In this document: positions 55,138-64,000 of the stretch, one piece after another | How positions within the stretch are numbered: the stretch's first letter is position 1 | Layout of the letters: each line of letters starts with the position of its first letter | Assembly: GCA_025769875.1 (NCBI GenBank) | Contig: JAGFNK010000294.1 | Span: forward strand, 1 to 64,000 | From: Russula earlei | Lineage: Eukaryota > Basidiomycota > Agaricomycetes > Russulales > Russulaceae | DNA length: 64,000 bases | Direction of reading: 5' to 3' | Made by a program: the position numbers and the translations under genes | Notes under the pieces: model-generated | Told to the model about the DNA's origin: nothing | The model's input: the letters and a program-made list of their open reading frames with translations, nothing else | Databases searched by the model: none

Positions 55138-56689
55138 GTGGTGTGTGTTCACTCCCATTTCCTTCATGAAATGCTCGTGTTTCTCCCTGCTGAGTCCCTT
55201 CATCAACACATCAGCAACTTGATCCTTGGTTGGGGTGTATGCAAGATCAATCTCTCACGTGTCGACCTTTTGGCGCAGGAAGTGGTGTCACACCTCAATG
55301 TGCTTGGTGCAATCATGGAACTCTGGGTTCTTGGCAATGGCCATGGCGGATTGGTTATCAATGTGGAGAGTGGTGGGGAGATGGAGGTTTTGTCCCAGTT
55401 TGGTGAGTAGCCGTCTCAGCCATATGGCTTCCTTTGCCGCATGCGTGGCTGCAATATACTCCGCCTCTGTGCTCGAGAGAGCCACTGATGTTTGTTTCTT
55501 AGAACTCCAGCTTATGGCCCCTTCTGCCAACATGAAGACAAATCCCGAAGGTTGACTTCCTATCATTCACGTCACTGGCCCAGTCCGCATCGACATATCC
55601 AGTCAAGGTCGACTGAGTGTTGTGTCCACGTTGGAAAACAAGGCAATGATCGCTTGTTCCCCGGATATACCAGATTGCGTGTTCAAGTGCGTGATGGTGC
55701 TCATTTCCTGGGCAAGAGGCATGCCATCCAAGTGCAGCGACGATGTACGCGAGGTCAGGTTGTGTTCCCAGCATGAGGTACATTATTGCACCGACCACGC
55801 GTTGATAGGACTTGACGTCCACCTTGGGTGAGTGTACCTTTAATAGGTGTTCATTTGCGAGTGTTGGGGTGCTGATGGATTTGATGTTTGCTTTCCCAAA
55901 GTGCTCCAACATTTCCTCAACATATTTCTCTTGGGAGAGCGTGATCCAGCCTTTCTGGCGATTGCGCGTGACATGGATGCCTAGGATCCAGGTAATGTTA
56001 CCTAGGTCCGTCATCTCATAGTGTTTTTTTAGTTCCTTTTTGTATGACTTGATTGCAGTTAGGCTTTCAGATGCCATAGTAATGTTGTCGACATAGAGAG
56101 CTATAAATGATAAGTTCCCTGGGGTTTCTTGGATGAAGACCGTGTGATCCGCATCTGTGTGGGTGTACCCCATGTGGGTGAGCGTCGCTCTGATATTCTC
56201 ATACCAGATGCGTCCTCCTTGCTTGGTGCTGTATATGGCCTTTAGCAAGCAGAGTGCCATGCCGTTGGGTACATGGAATCCAGGGGGTGGTTCCATGTAT
56301 ATTTCGTCTTTCAGTTCACCATTTAGATAGGCTGATTTGACATCCATCTGGTGAACCTCCAGATCGTTTTTTGCGGCAATGGCAAGGATCGTGCACAAGG
56401 ACGCCATTTTGGCTACAGGTGCAAATGTCTCATTGAAGTCAATGCCTTCAATTTGAGTGAAGCCCTGTGCGACGAGGTGAGCTTTATATTTTAGTATGTT
56501 TCTGTCTGGGCCTCGTTTAATTTCGAAAACCCATTTACTGCCCACTACTTTTCGATTTTTTGGGCATGGGACAATTTCGAAGACACCCATATTTTCGAAG
56601 GTGCGTCTTTCATCTTCACATGCGAGTTCCCATTCCACTGTGTCGGCACAGGACATGGCTCCAGCGTATGATTTCGGGTCTGTGGCCAT
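55138..56689 (-). pseudogene. Copia-2 reverse transcriptase and RNase H
   Basis: RVT_2 reverse transcriptase (KWVFEIKRGPDRN, KAHLVAQGFTQIEG, VKSAYLNGEL) with the catalytic motif reading LYVDNITM: the second aspartate of YVDD is Asn (near 56093-56101). RNase H keeps GYVDADWASD, STEAEYIAATHAAKEAIWL and HIDNQSAMA. A one-base insertion near 55560 (an extra T within RKST/SGF) shifts the frame, and TGA codons interrupt HIEV-HHFLRQ and the stretch before EIDLAYTPTKDQ. Non-functional. Confidence 0.92.
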
Positions 56690-58418
56690 GTCAGTATGGG
56701 CTAAGTTTCCTTGTTCATTTTGTCACTTTCGCTGTCCATAAGTTGTGGTACTGAATTTAGGGTCATCGTTGCGTGTGGGCGCGCACGTGATACGGGTGGA
56801 TCGCCTGATGGCGGGTTGTGGGGGCTCGTCCTCCTCAGCGCCCTGCGGTTCGGCATCGGAGACCAGTTCCACATCTCATGCCCCCTCTGGATCACTATCA
56901 TCTCCCTCAATATCGTCAACACTTTCATCTGCGTCATTGTGTTCAAGAGTGACATGCTCAATGCGTGGTGTGGGGCCCCCTTCATCGAATATGACATTGT
57001 GGGACTCCAGGATGCGATGGGTAGGGTGGTGGACTAATTTATAGGCCTTCCTTTGGTGCGCATATCTGAGGAATGTACACACCAGTGACCTAGCCTCAAG
57101 TTTGGTGCGTTTGTCCTCAGGGATGTGGATGAAGGCTTGTGCACCAAAAATGCGGAGTCGGGAGACATTCGGTTTGTTCCTGCTCCATGCCTCTTCTAGG
57201 GTCATGTTGTCGAGTGCGCAAGTTGGTGTGACATTTTGAATGAGGGCCGCATATTCGAGTGCGTCGATCCAGAACGGCTCTGGAAGGTCAGTGTCGATAA
57301 GCATTGCCTGGACCTTATCAAGTAGGGTCTGGTTCATGCGTTCTGCAACGCCATTGTGTTCCGGTGTGTCCGGGGTGGTGAGTTCTAGCTGAATGCCTTT
57401 CTGGGTTAGGTATGATTGAGATTCCCCTCCAGTATATTCGCCCCCTCTGTCCAAGCAAAGGATCTTTAGGCGTCGCCCGGTTTTGACTTCTGCACGCGCA
57501 GTAAATGCCTGGAGGTGTGCTAGAGCATTGGACTTGTACCTCAGTCCTCCGACGAACACTTTCCTAGACATATCATCTGTCCAAGTGATGAAGTATTCAA
57601 AACCTTGGCGAGTTTGAGTGAGCATCTTTCCGCAGATGTCTGAGAAGACGCGGCCGAGCACAACGTCGGCACATGTGCTGGTTGTCTTCAAGATTTCATC
57701 CCGGATTTGCTTCCCTTTGAGGCAAGGGATACATTTCCCAGTGGTGAGTCCTTTGCCCACAATCTCCATTCCTTTCACCATGCCCTTTTTTAGCATTTGG
57801 TTTATCATGTTAGGGTCTAAGTGACTGAGACGATGGTGCCAAAGGTCCAGTGAGGCCTTGGAGGAGGTAGTGCGAGTGGTGAGGGTGAACTCATGTAGTT
57901 GTTTGCCTTCTGCGGGGAAATGGTCCAGCATGGCTATGCACACGGACTCAGGATTTGGGGGATTTAATGGACATGACATACAATGTGCCATGTAAGGACC
58001 CCTTGCAGACTAGTTGGTTTTGGTCATAAATACCACATGTTTGCCCTTCAAAACGGACTTGCACTCCATGCCATGCTAGGTGTAAAACTGAGAGCAGGTT
58101 TCTGTTTAAGTCCGGTATGTGCAGGACATCTCGGAACAATGCCATGGTCCATGTGCCATTGGCACACATTTGGACTTTGACCTGGCCGACGCCAATTGTG
58201 TGGATGGAGCTGTTGTCCCCAAGAATGACTTGTATGGGGCATGAAAGCACAGTGTATTGACTGAACCATTCATGGTGTGAGGTCATGATGCGCGATGCCC
58301 CAGAGTCTATGATCCAGTCATTTGAAAAATTAGCTTCCCAGAGGTCCTGGGTCTTAAGCGCGAGGATGGTGGTTGGTTCATAGTCACCCCCTGATGCATG
58401 GTATAAACAGATAGCATT
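56690..58418 (-). pseudogene. Copia-2 protease and integrase
   Basis: Protease active site IIDSGASRIMTS near 58300. GAG_pre-integrase HHCC (LWHHRLSHLDPN, CIPCLKGKQ), integrase core D in RVFSDICG, D in CLDRGGEYTG and E in NGVAERMNQTL. A frame change near 57960-57990 and TGA codons at about 56874-56878 and 56720 break it. The solo LTR at 58419 lies directly upstream of the protease. Confidence 0.9.
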
Positions 58419-59247
58419 TGTCAAGACATGTACTGCTGATCACTAAGGACTCAGGAGTGGGTGGGCAAGGGTCAGAACAGATGGTATGCGGCGAAGGCGG
58501 CGTTGAACAGGAGGATGAGCCAAACAACGAGGAGGTACCAGATGGGGACTGGTAGGTGTTGCAAGAGACAAAGGCAAAGACTAGAGGCCAGTGTAGCGAG
58601 GGGGCTTTAAACAAGGCGGTCGTTGAAGAGTACCTTGAAGACGAGAGTAGACTTTAAACTGAGCGGTCGCAGGGGAGTACCCAGGAGGATGAGAGTATCA
58701 CAAATGGACAGTCTGACGACTGCCATGCTTCATTGGGGCTTATATACAGTGTACAGGGTCGATTACAAAGAACTGGGACTATTCTAGACTCTTTGGTACC
58801 ATCCAATAGGACTACAGAGGCATAAACTTGCTTGTGTCAAGTTTCAGGCTTACTGAGCGCATTACTGATCTTTGTGGAGCGATGACATCATTATGATGTC
58901 ACTGTGGAGCGCTTAGTGAGCCTATGAGGTCACTGTGGAGTTGCTCAGTCAGCCATGATGTCATTGGAGCCTTGATGATGTCAGATGATTTATGCAACAG
59001 TTTCTAAGAGTTTGTGCCACTGTTTCGGGTCCTTGGTGGCTGGGTGGCCATGTGGCTGCCACGCGATGATTACCCGATTAGGAAACGGGTGCCTAGTCGT
59101 GTTATAGTGCCTTTGCAATAGCGATATCTTGTACCGCAGGAGGGATAGCCCAGAAAATGGAAGGGAGTTGGCAATGCAAAGTGAGAGAGGTCTCTCTTGA
59201 GTGAAATAGGACAATCTATGGCCAGGACCTGGCCTTGGTTCGTAACA
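58419..59247 (-). repeat. gypsy-A solo LTR nested in copia-2
   Basis: 829 bp, same family as 1835-2663. Flanked by GCATT/GCGTT (58414-58418 and 59248-59252), a 5-bp duplication with one CpG-type change. Removing it and one duplication rejoins the copia-2 frame as IHDNAICLYHA. No internal sequence, so it is a recombination product. Confidence 0.93.
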
Positions 59248-59252
59248 GCGTT

Positions 59253-60182
59253 GTCATGAATGGGAGCATTGGCAATTGCAGTGCTAGTGATTTGTGCTGG
59301 TTGAGACCTCGGTGTCCCAGGCGCACTATCGTTAATGGTCATGATTTTTGCCTTTTCATTTGGCTTCCCATGGAGTTTCCAACATTCCGTTATTTCATGT
59401 CCTTTTAGTTTGCAATGTGTGCACTTTTTCTTGTCCTTGTCTTTTTTCTTTTCCTTTCCCTTTCCTTTATTTGATGCTTTGGCAAAGTAGAGTGTGGTAG
59501 TATCACCCGACTTGCGGATTGTGTCCCGCTCATCGATAAGGATTTGACTCGATATGTATGTAGTGTTTAGCTTGTCAAGAGGGGTAGAACAAAGGATCTT
59601 CTTAGAGGTGTGCATTGTCTTCAGGAGTGCTAAGATCATCATGAAAGCCAGGACTTTTGGATTTATTGGGAATCCGATTGTCGCAAGCGTTTGCACGGTT
59701 AGTACTTTGTGCGTGAGTTGGGGAGCCATTGGTTCTGTGTCCATTAATGGTTTTAGGAACAGGTCACCCAATAGTTGGGTGGCCTGATGCTCATCCGTTC
59801 CTTGGAAGCATTCAGTGAGAATGTCCCAGCATTCTTTAGAGTTCACTGTTCCAAGTATTATGGTGAGGGCATGCCCTCAGACTGTCATGAAGATTTGGGC
59901 ATGGGCATCACGATCCCTGGACATCCAGTCTGCAGTGCCGACGGGGTCTACATTTTCGTCTGGTTTGTTTTCAGTTCCTTTTACTATATCCAACAGTCCC
60001 ATAGCTAGGAAGATAGCTTCCATAACTCCTTTCCATTGAGCATACTCAACTTCACCATCTTCAAGGGTAGGCATGTTGGGTCGTTGAATTCTGCCCCTTC
60101 CGTTTCTTCCCGCAGCTCCCGCTGTGGGGGCACTTGTGCCTTTTATGGTTGAAGGCTGTGTGACTGATGGTGAGGTACTCAT
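59253..60182 (-). pseudogene. Copia-2 gag
   Basis: Starts MSTSPSVTQPSTIKG at 60182, 60 bp inside the 5' LTR. UBN2-type gag (YAQWKGVMEAIFLAMG, ECWDILTECFQGTDEHQA), then a lysine-rich run and a CCHC knuckle CTHCKLKGHEITEC (near 59385-59425). One TGA splits it at 59877-59879 (FMTV-GHAL, arginine expected). Continues into the protease after the solo LTR. Confidence 0.9.
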
Positions 60183-60255
60183 TCTGCTTTGTTATGGGAA
60201 AAGATAGCTTTATTTGGGATGTTGATGTAATTAGTAGCTGTCAGGTCTCATAATC

Positions 60256-60503
60256 TGTTGAAGCTAAAGGAAGCTTTGCTCAGTCTTGTGTGTGAAAGAC
60301 TGTATTAGTTAGTGATCTAACCTAAAGGAAGCTTTGCTATGTACAGTATTAGTTCTAGAAAAGAAGTAAGAGAGTGTGGTACTGACCTCAGTCTTGTGTG
60401 TGAAAGACTGAGGGAAAAAAACGAATGACAACTAATTCGAATATTTACACATACGGTCCGGCTTTGTCCATACACATGCCACCAGGTGGCTGCACATCCA
60501 ACA
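60256..60503 (-). repeat. Copia-2 5' LTR
   Basis: 248 bp, pair of 54875-55121. The primer-binding site beside it (60243-60255) reads GATTATGAGACC on the minus strand, a mutated or variant form of the GGTTATGGGCCC site of the other copia elements here. Confidence 0.92.
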
Positions 60504-60645
60504 TCCACTATATTGCACATCCAGTGTTGTGTGATCTAGAAATGTTCCAGATGCAGCATAAGGCTGCATAATGTGATAGGTATCATAGCATGCACAACCC
60601 TAGTCCCATATATGTAACTAGAATTGTTCTACCTAACACATAACA

Positions 60646-61063
60646 TCTATGATTGGATCTAGAACCTTACTGGAGAGGTCTTCACCTTCTCTGATCTGTC
60701 TGGGTTCCAGTTCAACATACACCACATCATGCATGCTGCAGAATACAAATTCAGATTCAAAATAAATAGTCCTTGGTACTAGTCTGATTGGCATTAGTCC
60801 GATTGGCACTAGTCGGAATCTTCTGCGAGGGCTTCTTGAATTCGAATTGGAAGGTTTTCGGTATCGGTATCCATGGTCCCTTGTTACGTGTGACCCTTTC
60901 GCCTGGCGTGGGCTCGGCATATACAAAGCCCGCGGGCGGGTCCTCGGGGTCGTCCTGGACCCTGACATTGGGGAACCTCCTCAATGTTTTCATTGGATCC
61001 CCCTCTTTCGATCCAGGTGGTGGATTGTGGTCACTCAGCTGCTGATGCGACTTATTAGCACTC
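60646..61063 (-). other. Possible coding remnant, unrecognised
   Basis: A minus frame at 60993-60757 (MKTLRRFPNVRVQDDPED, GPWIPIPKTFQFEFKKPSQK) ends with repeats of ANRTNANQT. It looks protein-like but I know no family. It could be a host gene fragment or retroelement leader. Confidence 0.3.
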
Positions 61064-61201
61064 CTACAATGTAATGTAAGCCCGAGGGACGCAACAGCAC
61101 CTGAAGAGGTGGGTGCACCTAGGGGACATCAAGGGAACCGCGAAGGACGGAACGATGCCAGCGGCGAGGCAGATAAAAGCAAAGATAGTGCAAGTACGCA
61201 T
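61064..61201 (-). CDS. Short secreted peptide or orphan signal-peptide exon
   Basis: 46 codons from ATG 61201: MRTCTIFAFICLAAGIVPSF, a clear signal peptide with cleavage near AVP, then a short Cys-rich tail (CTHLFRCCCVP). Either a small secreted peptide or the first exon of a small secreted protein whose rest was lost next to the copia insertions. TACTTGG-type promoter features were not recognised. Confidence 0.35.
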   Translation of the reverse strand: MRTCTIFAFICLAAGIVPSFAVPLMSPRCTHLFRCCCVPRAYITL

Positions 61202-61912
61202 TGCTGATATGAGCGGGGGCGTTGATTTAAAATGGATGTCGTGGATGTCGGTGAGATAAGAACGAGATGGCGGGCGAAATCTTTTGAAAGAATGTTGGTA
61301 ACCAGTACCAAGTAACGAAGTGAATAGGAGCACAGCTGTGGAGCATTGGGACTGCAAGCATTTGCCTTTATATTCGTTGGCGAGTGCCCTCTCGGATTGT
61401 GGCACAGTTCCGATCAGGTCACGCTGTGTAGAGGAGGAAACCTTGCTGATCGGAGGAAACTGCATCATAATCGCTTGGTGTTGTCGCGCTTGATCGTAGT
61501 TTGATCCATTTTATATTTCCTGGTCTGCACCCTTGGGAGCAGCGAGTGGATGAGGAACATCTTCTCGAACACTTGCCGCTGGGAAGCAGGACAAACTCCT
61601 TTGTTATCTGGGAAAGCAAGTTTGCCAGCCTGAATGCCGCCGTGTGCCCCATGGGATCTTCATTTTGATGTCAAACCGCGTGGCCGGTAGTAGTTGCTGT
61701 CATGGCTCGGTCCGGTCTGGCATGGTTCGGCTCAACAACTTCGTCAGATTGGGTGCCGGACCTAATATTCAGTTCTTGACATATCAATTTTTGGTAGTGC
61801 TCCGAGGTCCGGTTAAGTCCGGTTTTTCCCACGTTTTTGGTATGACCGAGACCCGTGACCGGCTACCACTTTGCCAAATCTACAAAAAACAGACCGGACT
61901 GCACATGACCGG
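61202..61912. other. No gene seen
   Basis: About 710 bp. The part from 61690 to 61912 is rich in CCGGT, CCGGA and GACCGG words, possibly the end of an unrecognised DNA transposon. No coding support. Confidence 0.4.
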
Positions 61913-62389
61913 TGTTGAAGCAGATGGGCGCAGGTTATGATAAGAGCGATAAGATCCTTAAGATCTATCACAAGATATTTCAGTATTGTGTAAGACAAGA
62001 CTATAATTCAGTAATACCTATCACAAGATATCTACAATGCGTGATTAGATGCGAGAGATTAGATAGGAAACAGTAAGTACTCACTTCAGTATTGTGTAAG
62101 ACAAGACTGAAGTGATCTATCAAAATACGACACTCTTAAGTACTCCAGAGCGTCTCTAAGTACACTGCAGGTATCTACCATCAATAAGAAACAAAGATCA
62201 TACAAGGATCAGTCGTTAGTAGCTACCGATTGTCATCAATTAACTTATCATTGTAAGTAATGCAGATCTCAGCATGTGAGCTGAGCCGGACCGCGTGATC
62301 CGACGCATCATGCGCCTGAGCTAAGCCGGTGATGCCCGGTCCGTGTAACCGATGCGTCAACGCATCTGAGCTGTGATTACATCACAACA
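61913..62389 (-). repeat. Copia-E LTR, second copy
   Basis: 477 bp, TGTTG/CAACA, related along its length to 2822-3268. Flanks ACCGG and TCCCA do not match, so no target duplication is left. Contains two imperfect copies of a TTCAGTATTGTGTAAGACAA unit (61941-61965 and 62085-62110). Confidence 0.78.
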
Positions 62390-62763
62390 TCCCAGGGTAG
62401 TGGTAACACACCAAATCAATGATAATCTCAACAACCGGTTACATGCAGTCATTTTGTGGTCAATTGACCCGGTTCAGACCAGTGTGTCCAGGCACACACC
62501 CTCCTTTGCATCATTATTGTCACCACTGTGACCATGCTGCCACTGCCCTCTCTCCACCACCCTCACCTCCTCCTAGAAGCGCATCGAATGGGATCATCTG
62601 GTGGTACTGAGCACAACAAAGAACAATTCAGCAACAATGCGAAGCACGGCAATGTTAAGGCTCCAAAGTGCCTTAAATAAGATCAATGGTCGTGTCTATG
62701 AATGTGTCCTACCAATGCAGATATGCTTGAGTCAAGCAAGCAATACTCGTGGAGGGGAAGGAG
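62390..62763. other. No gene seen
   Basis: Spacer between two LTRs; C/T-rich in the middle (62510-62580). Nothing recognised. Confidence 0.4.
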
Positions 62764-63272
62764 TGTTAGATCCTTCTGGAGTATGGCAATAAGATGAGAG
62801 GGGCTCTGCAGACAGGGTAGGAGTCAACTGTTTGGGATTGGCAAACTAAGTTGAGCTTAGGGCTCAACTGTTACAACTGGGGGCCTTATATAGCCCTACA
62901 GGGATAAGGTTCGTGCTACTGTAGTACTGGTTGGTGCTATAGAAGCAAAACGTGGCTCATAGAAGCGAGGTTGCTTCTATGTAAACGATCTCGGTGCTGG
63001 AAGCATTAAGTGCTTCCTTAGTAGCAATCTCGGTGTCATAAGTACTTTCCTAATCAAGGAAGCGACATATGTGGCGGTACAGGAACATCTGGGACAGAAG
63101 CAATGCTACTCATTGCTTCTTCAATACAGATTCAAAAAGATACGATCAACGCGTTTCGAACGTGATATCAATGAACATAAACGATCAAGATCTGACGCAC
63201 GCATGATGCAAACAGTGCAGTCCATAGTTCAGGTGTTCCGGCATCTTCTGGACCCTAAACCACTTGGTAACA
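62764..63272 (-). repeat. Probable 3' LTR of the element at the right edge
   Basis: Starts (minus strand) TGTTACCAAGTGG right after a purine tract (GAAGGAGGGGTAA, 63273-63285), carries a TATA box (CTATATAAGGCC, near 62900) and ends GGATCTAACA at 62764; an alternative end is 62653. The other LTR is outside the window. Confidence 0.55.
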
Positions 63273-63313
63273 TTACCCCTCCTTCAGATTGGTGGTCCCA
63301 CACACCAACGATT

Positions 63314-64000
63314 CTAAAATCGAGTGGTGGGGTCAATGCTATCATCATCAAGAGGAGGAGGTGACGTGGTGAAGGTGTATTGGCCTTCTTCTGCTGCCTC
63401 ATAGGCAGCCAGTGCTGAGGCCACTATTGCCTCTGACTCCTCAGCGACGGCTGAAGGAGACATGATCTGTGGGAGTCTGTCAGAGTCCCTAGGTAACCTC
63501 CTGACTGGAGGTGTGTCAGAGCATAGAGGGGTCGTAGTGAAAAGCTCTTGGAGGGTCCTGGACCCTTCTCCTTTCGCTACCTGCAGGATGCATGGGTTAG
63601 CAATGTCTTCCCTTTCCTGGTCGGACCTCCTCTTCTTATTTGGGTGTGCCAGCTCCCATCCTCGATGAAAAGGGCACAATCTGATGGGCGCATAGGAGTG
63701 ATGATAGGGAGGTACCAGGCAATGTGAGGCAGCATCTGCTGCCAACTGGTCGTGGCAATACTGATGGGGCAGTGGACAGTACTTGTTAAAATGTCCTACC
63801 TCGCCACAGTACTTGCATTGGTTTCTCTTCCTCCTTCCTTCTATCATGTTCAGTTGCTGAGGTTCTGGAATGAACTCAGCTGTTGCGGTGGACGCTTCCC
63901 CACTGCTGCTATAGGAGTGGTAGTAAATGGAGCTCTGGGGGGAAGGGTTTGGTGATGCTTCTGATCCTGCCCCTCCTCGGAGGCGCATACCGGATATGGT
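63314..64000 (-). CDS. CCHC zinc-knuckle protein of a retroelement (partial)
   Basis: Minus frame open to the window edge; the first ATG in view is at 63988 but the frame may start further out. One zinc knuckle CKYCGEVGHFNKYC (CX2CX4HX4C, about 63785-63825) binds nucleic acid, as in gag nucleocapsids. A Ser-rich N-terminus (SSIYYHSYSSSGEAST) and an acidic C-terminus (EAAEEGQYTF) flank it. Its stop lies about 30 bp from the putative polypurine tract and LTR, so this looks like the short gag-only internal region of a non-autonomous LTR element, or the tail of a larger one. Confidence 0.6.
   Translation of the reverse strand, partial: TISGMRLRGGAGSEASPNPSPQSSIYYHSYSSSGEASTATAEFIPEPQQLNMIEGRRKRNQCKYCGEVGHFNKYCPLPHQYCHDQLAADAASHCLVPPYHHSYAPIRLCPFHRGWELAHPNKKRRSDQEREDIANPCILQVAKGEGSRTLQELFTTTPLCSDTPPVRRLPRDSDRLPQIMSPSAVAEESEAIVASALAAYEAAEEGQYTFTTSPPPLDDDSIDPTTRF

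Larger units (their letters stand above)
54875..60503 (-). mobile_element. Copia-2: decayed Ty1/copia element with nested gypsy solo LTR
   Basis: Two LTRs (54875-55121 and 60256-60503) and a perfect 5-bp target duplication TCCAC (54870-54874 and 60504-60508). Minus orientation. Gag-pol is broken by several TGA codons, a one-base insertion and a solo LTR at 58419-59247. The LTRs differ at about a dozen sites, nearly all CpG transitions, so it is older than copia-1. Confidence 0.95.
54698..60645 (-). repeat. Copia-3 5' LTR, split by copia-2
   Basis: Left part 54698-54874, right part 60509-60645, with copia-2 and its TCCAC duplication between them. The left edge is set by the primer-binding site; the right edge (ending CATAACA) is approximate as no second copy is present. 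Confidence 0.65.

Noticed and set aside
61908..62394. Target duplication around the second copia-E LTR
   Set aside because: Flanks ACCGG and TCCCA do not match.

Overview
The window is nuclear DNA of a filamentous basidiomycete, most likely an Agaricomycete. The host genes are cut by many short GT-AG introns (about 42-111 bp), the conserved proteins (Prp46, a Fab1-like phosphoinositide kinase, a mitochondrial carrier, an SDR oxidoreductase, an F-box protein) read like Agaricomycete proteins, and the repeats are Ty1/copia, chromodomain Ty3/gypsy, pogo/Fot1-type DDE and hAT elements. No rRNA or tRNA gene and no CRISPR array was seen.

The layout is a gene island between two repeat blocks. Positions 1-28.5 kb hold: the end of a plus-strand gypsy element with its 3' LTR (1-2663); the 5' end of a copia element (2664-3268); a long decayed minus-strand gypsy element (3302-12786) with a solo LTR of another family inside its gag; an LTR-like repeat (12945-13723); a dead pogo-type transposase gene (14667-21523) split by a nearly intact copia element (16240-21039, target duplication ACACC); two solo LTRs with exact target duplications (22470-23010 and 23718-23967); and a structurally complete pogo-type DNA transposon with terminal inverted repeats and TA duplication (24860-27974).

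The gene island (28.5-44 kb, perhaps to 47.2 kb) carries, in order: two paralogous secreted GPI-anchored eight-cysteine proteins (minus), a Fab1-like PIP kinase gene (minus, 9 exons), an SDR gene (plus, 8 exons with 9- and 16-bp micro-exons), prp46 (minus, 6 exons), a mitochondrial carrier gene (plus, 7 exons) whose start codon is only 75 bp from that of prp46, and an F-box gene (plus, 4 exons). From 44 to 47.2 kb coding is uncertain.

From 47.2 kb to the end the sequence is again repetitive: a C-rich low-complexity tract, a hAT transposase fragment, more LTRs, and a three-level nest in which a gypsy solo LTR sits inside a copia element that sits inside the LTR of another copia element (54698-60645). 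The window ends in a CCHC zinc-knuckle ORF of a further retroelement.

The theme that ties the repeats together is CpG decay. Ten in-frame TGA stops in the minus gypsy element fall where arginine is expected (CGA to TGA), all five differences between the LTRs of the youngest copia element are CpG transitions, and in the older copia element the reverse-transcriptase YVDD reads YVDN through a change at a CpG. Deamination of methylated CpG is the likely cause (inference). The least described parts are four open frames between the 5' LTR and gag of the gypsy element, and a hydrophobic reading frame kept in the 3' part of six LTR copies of two families.
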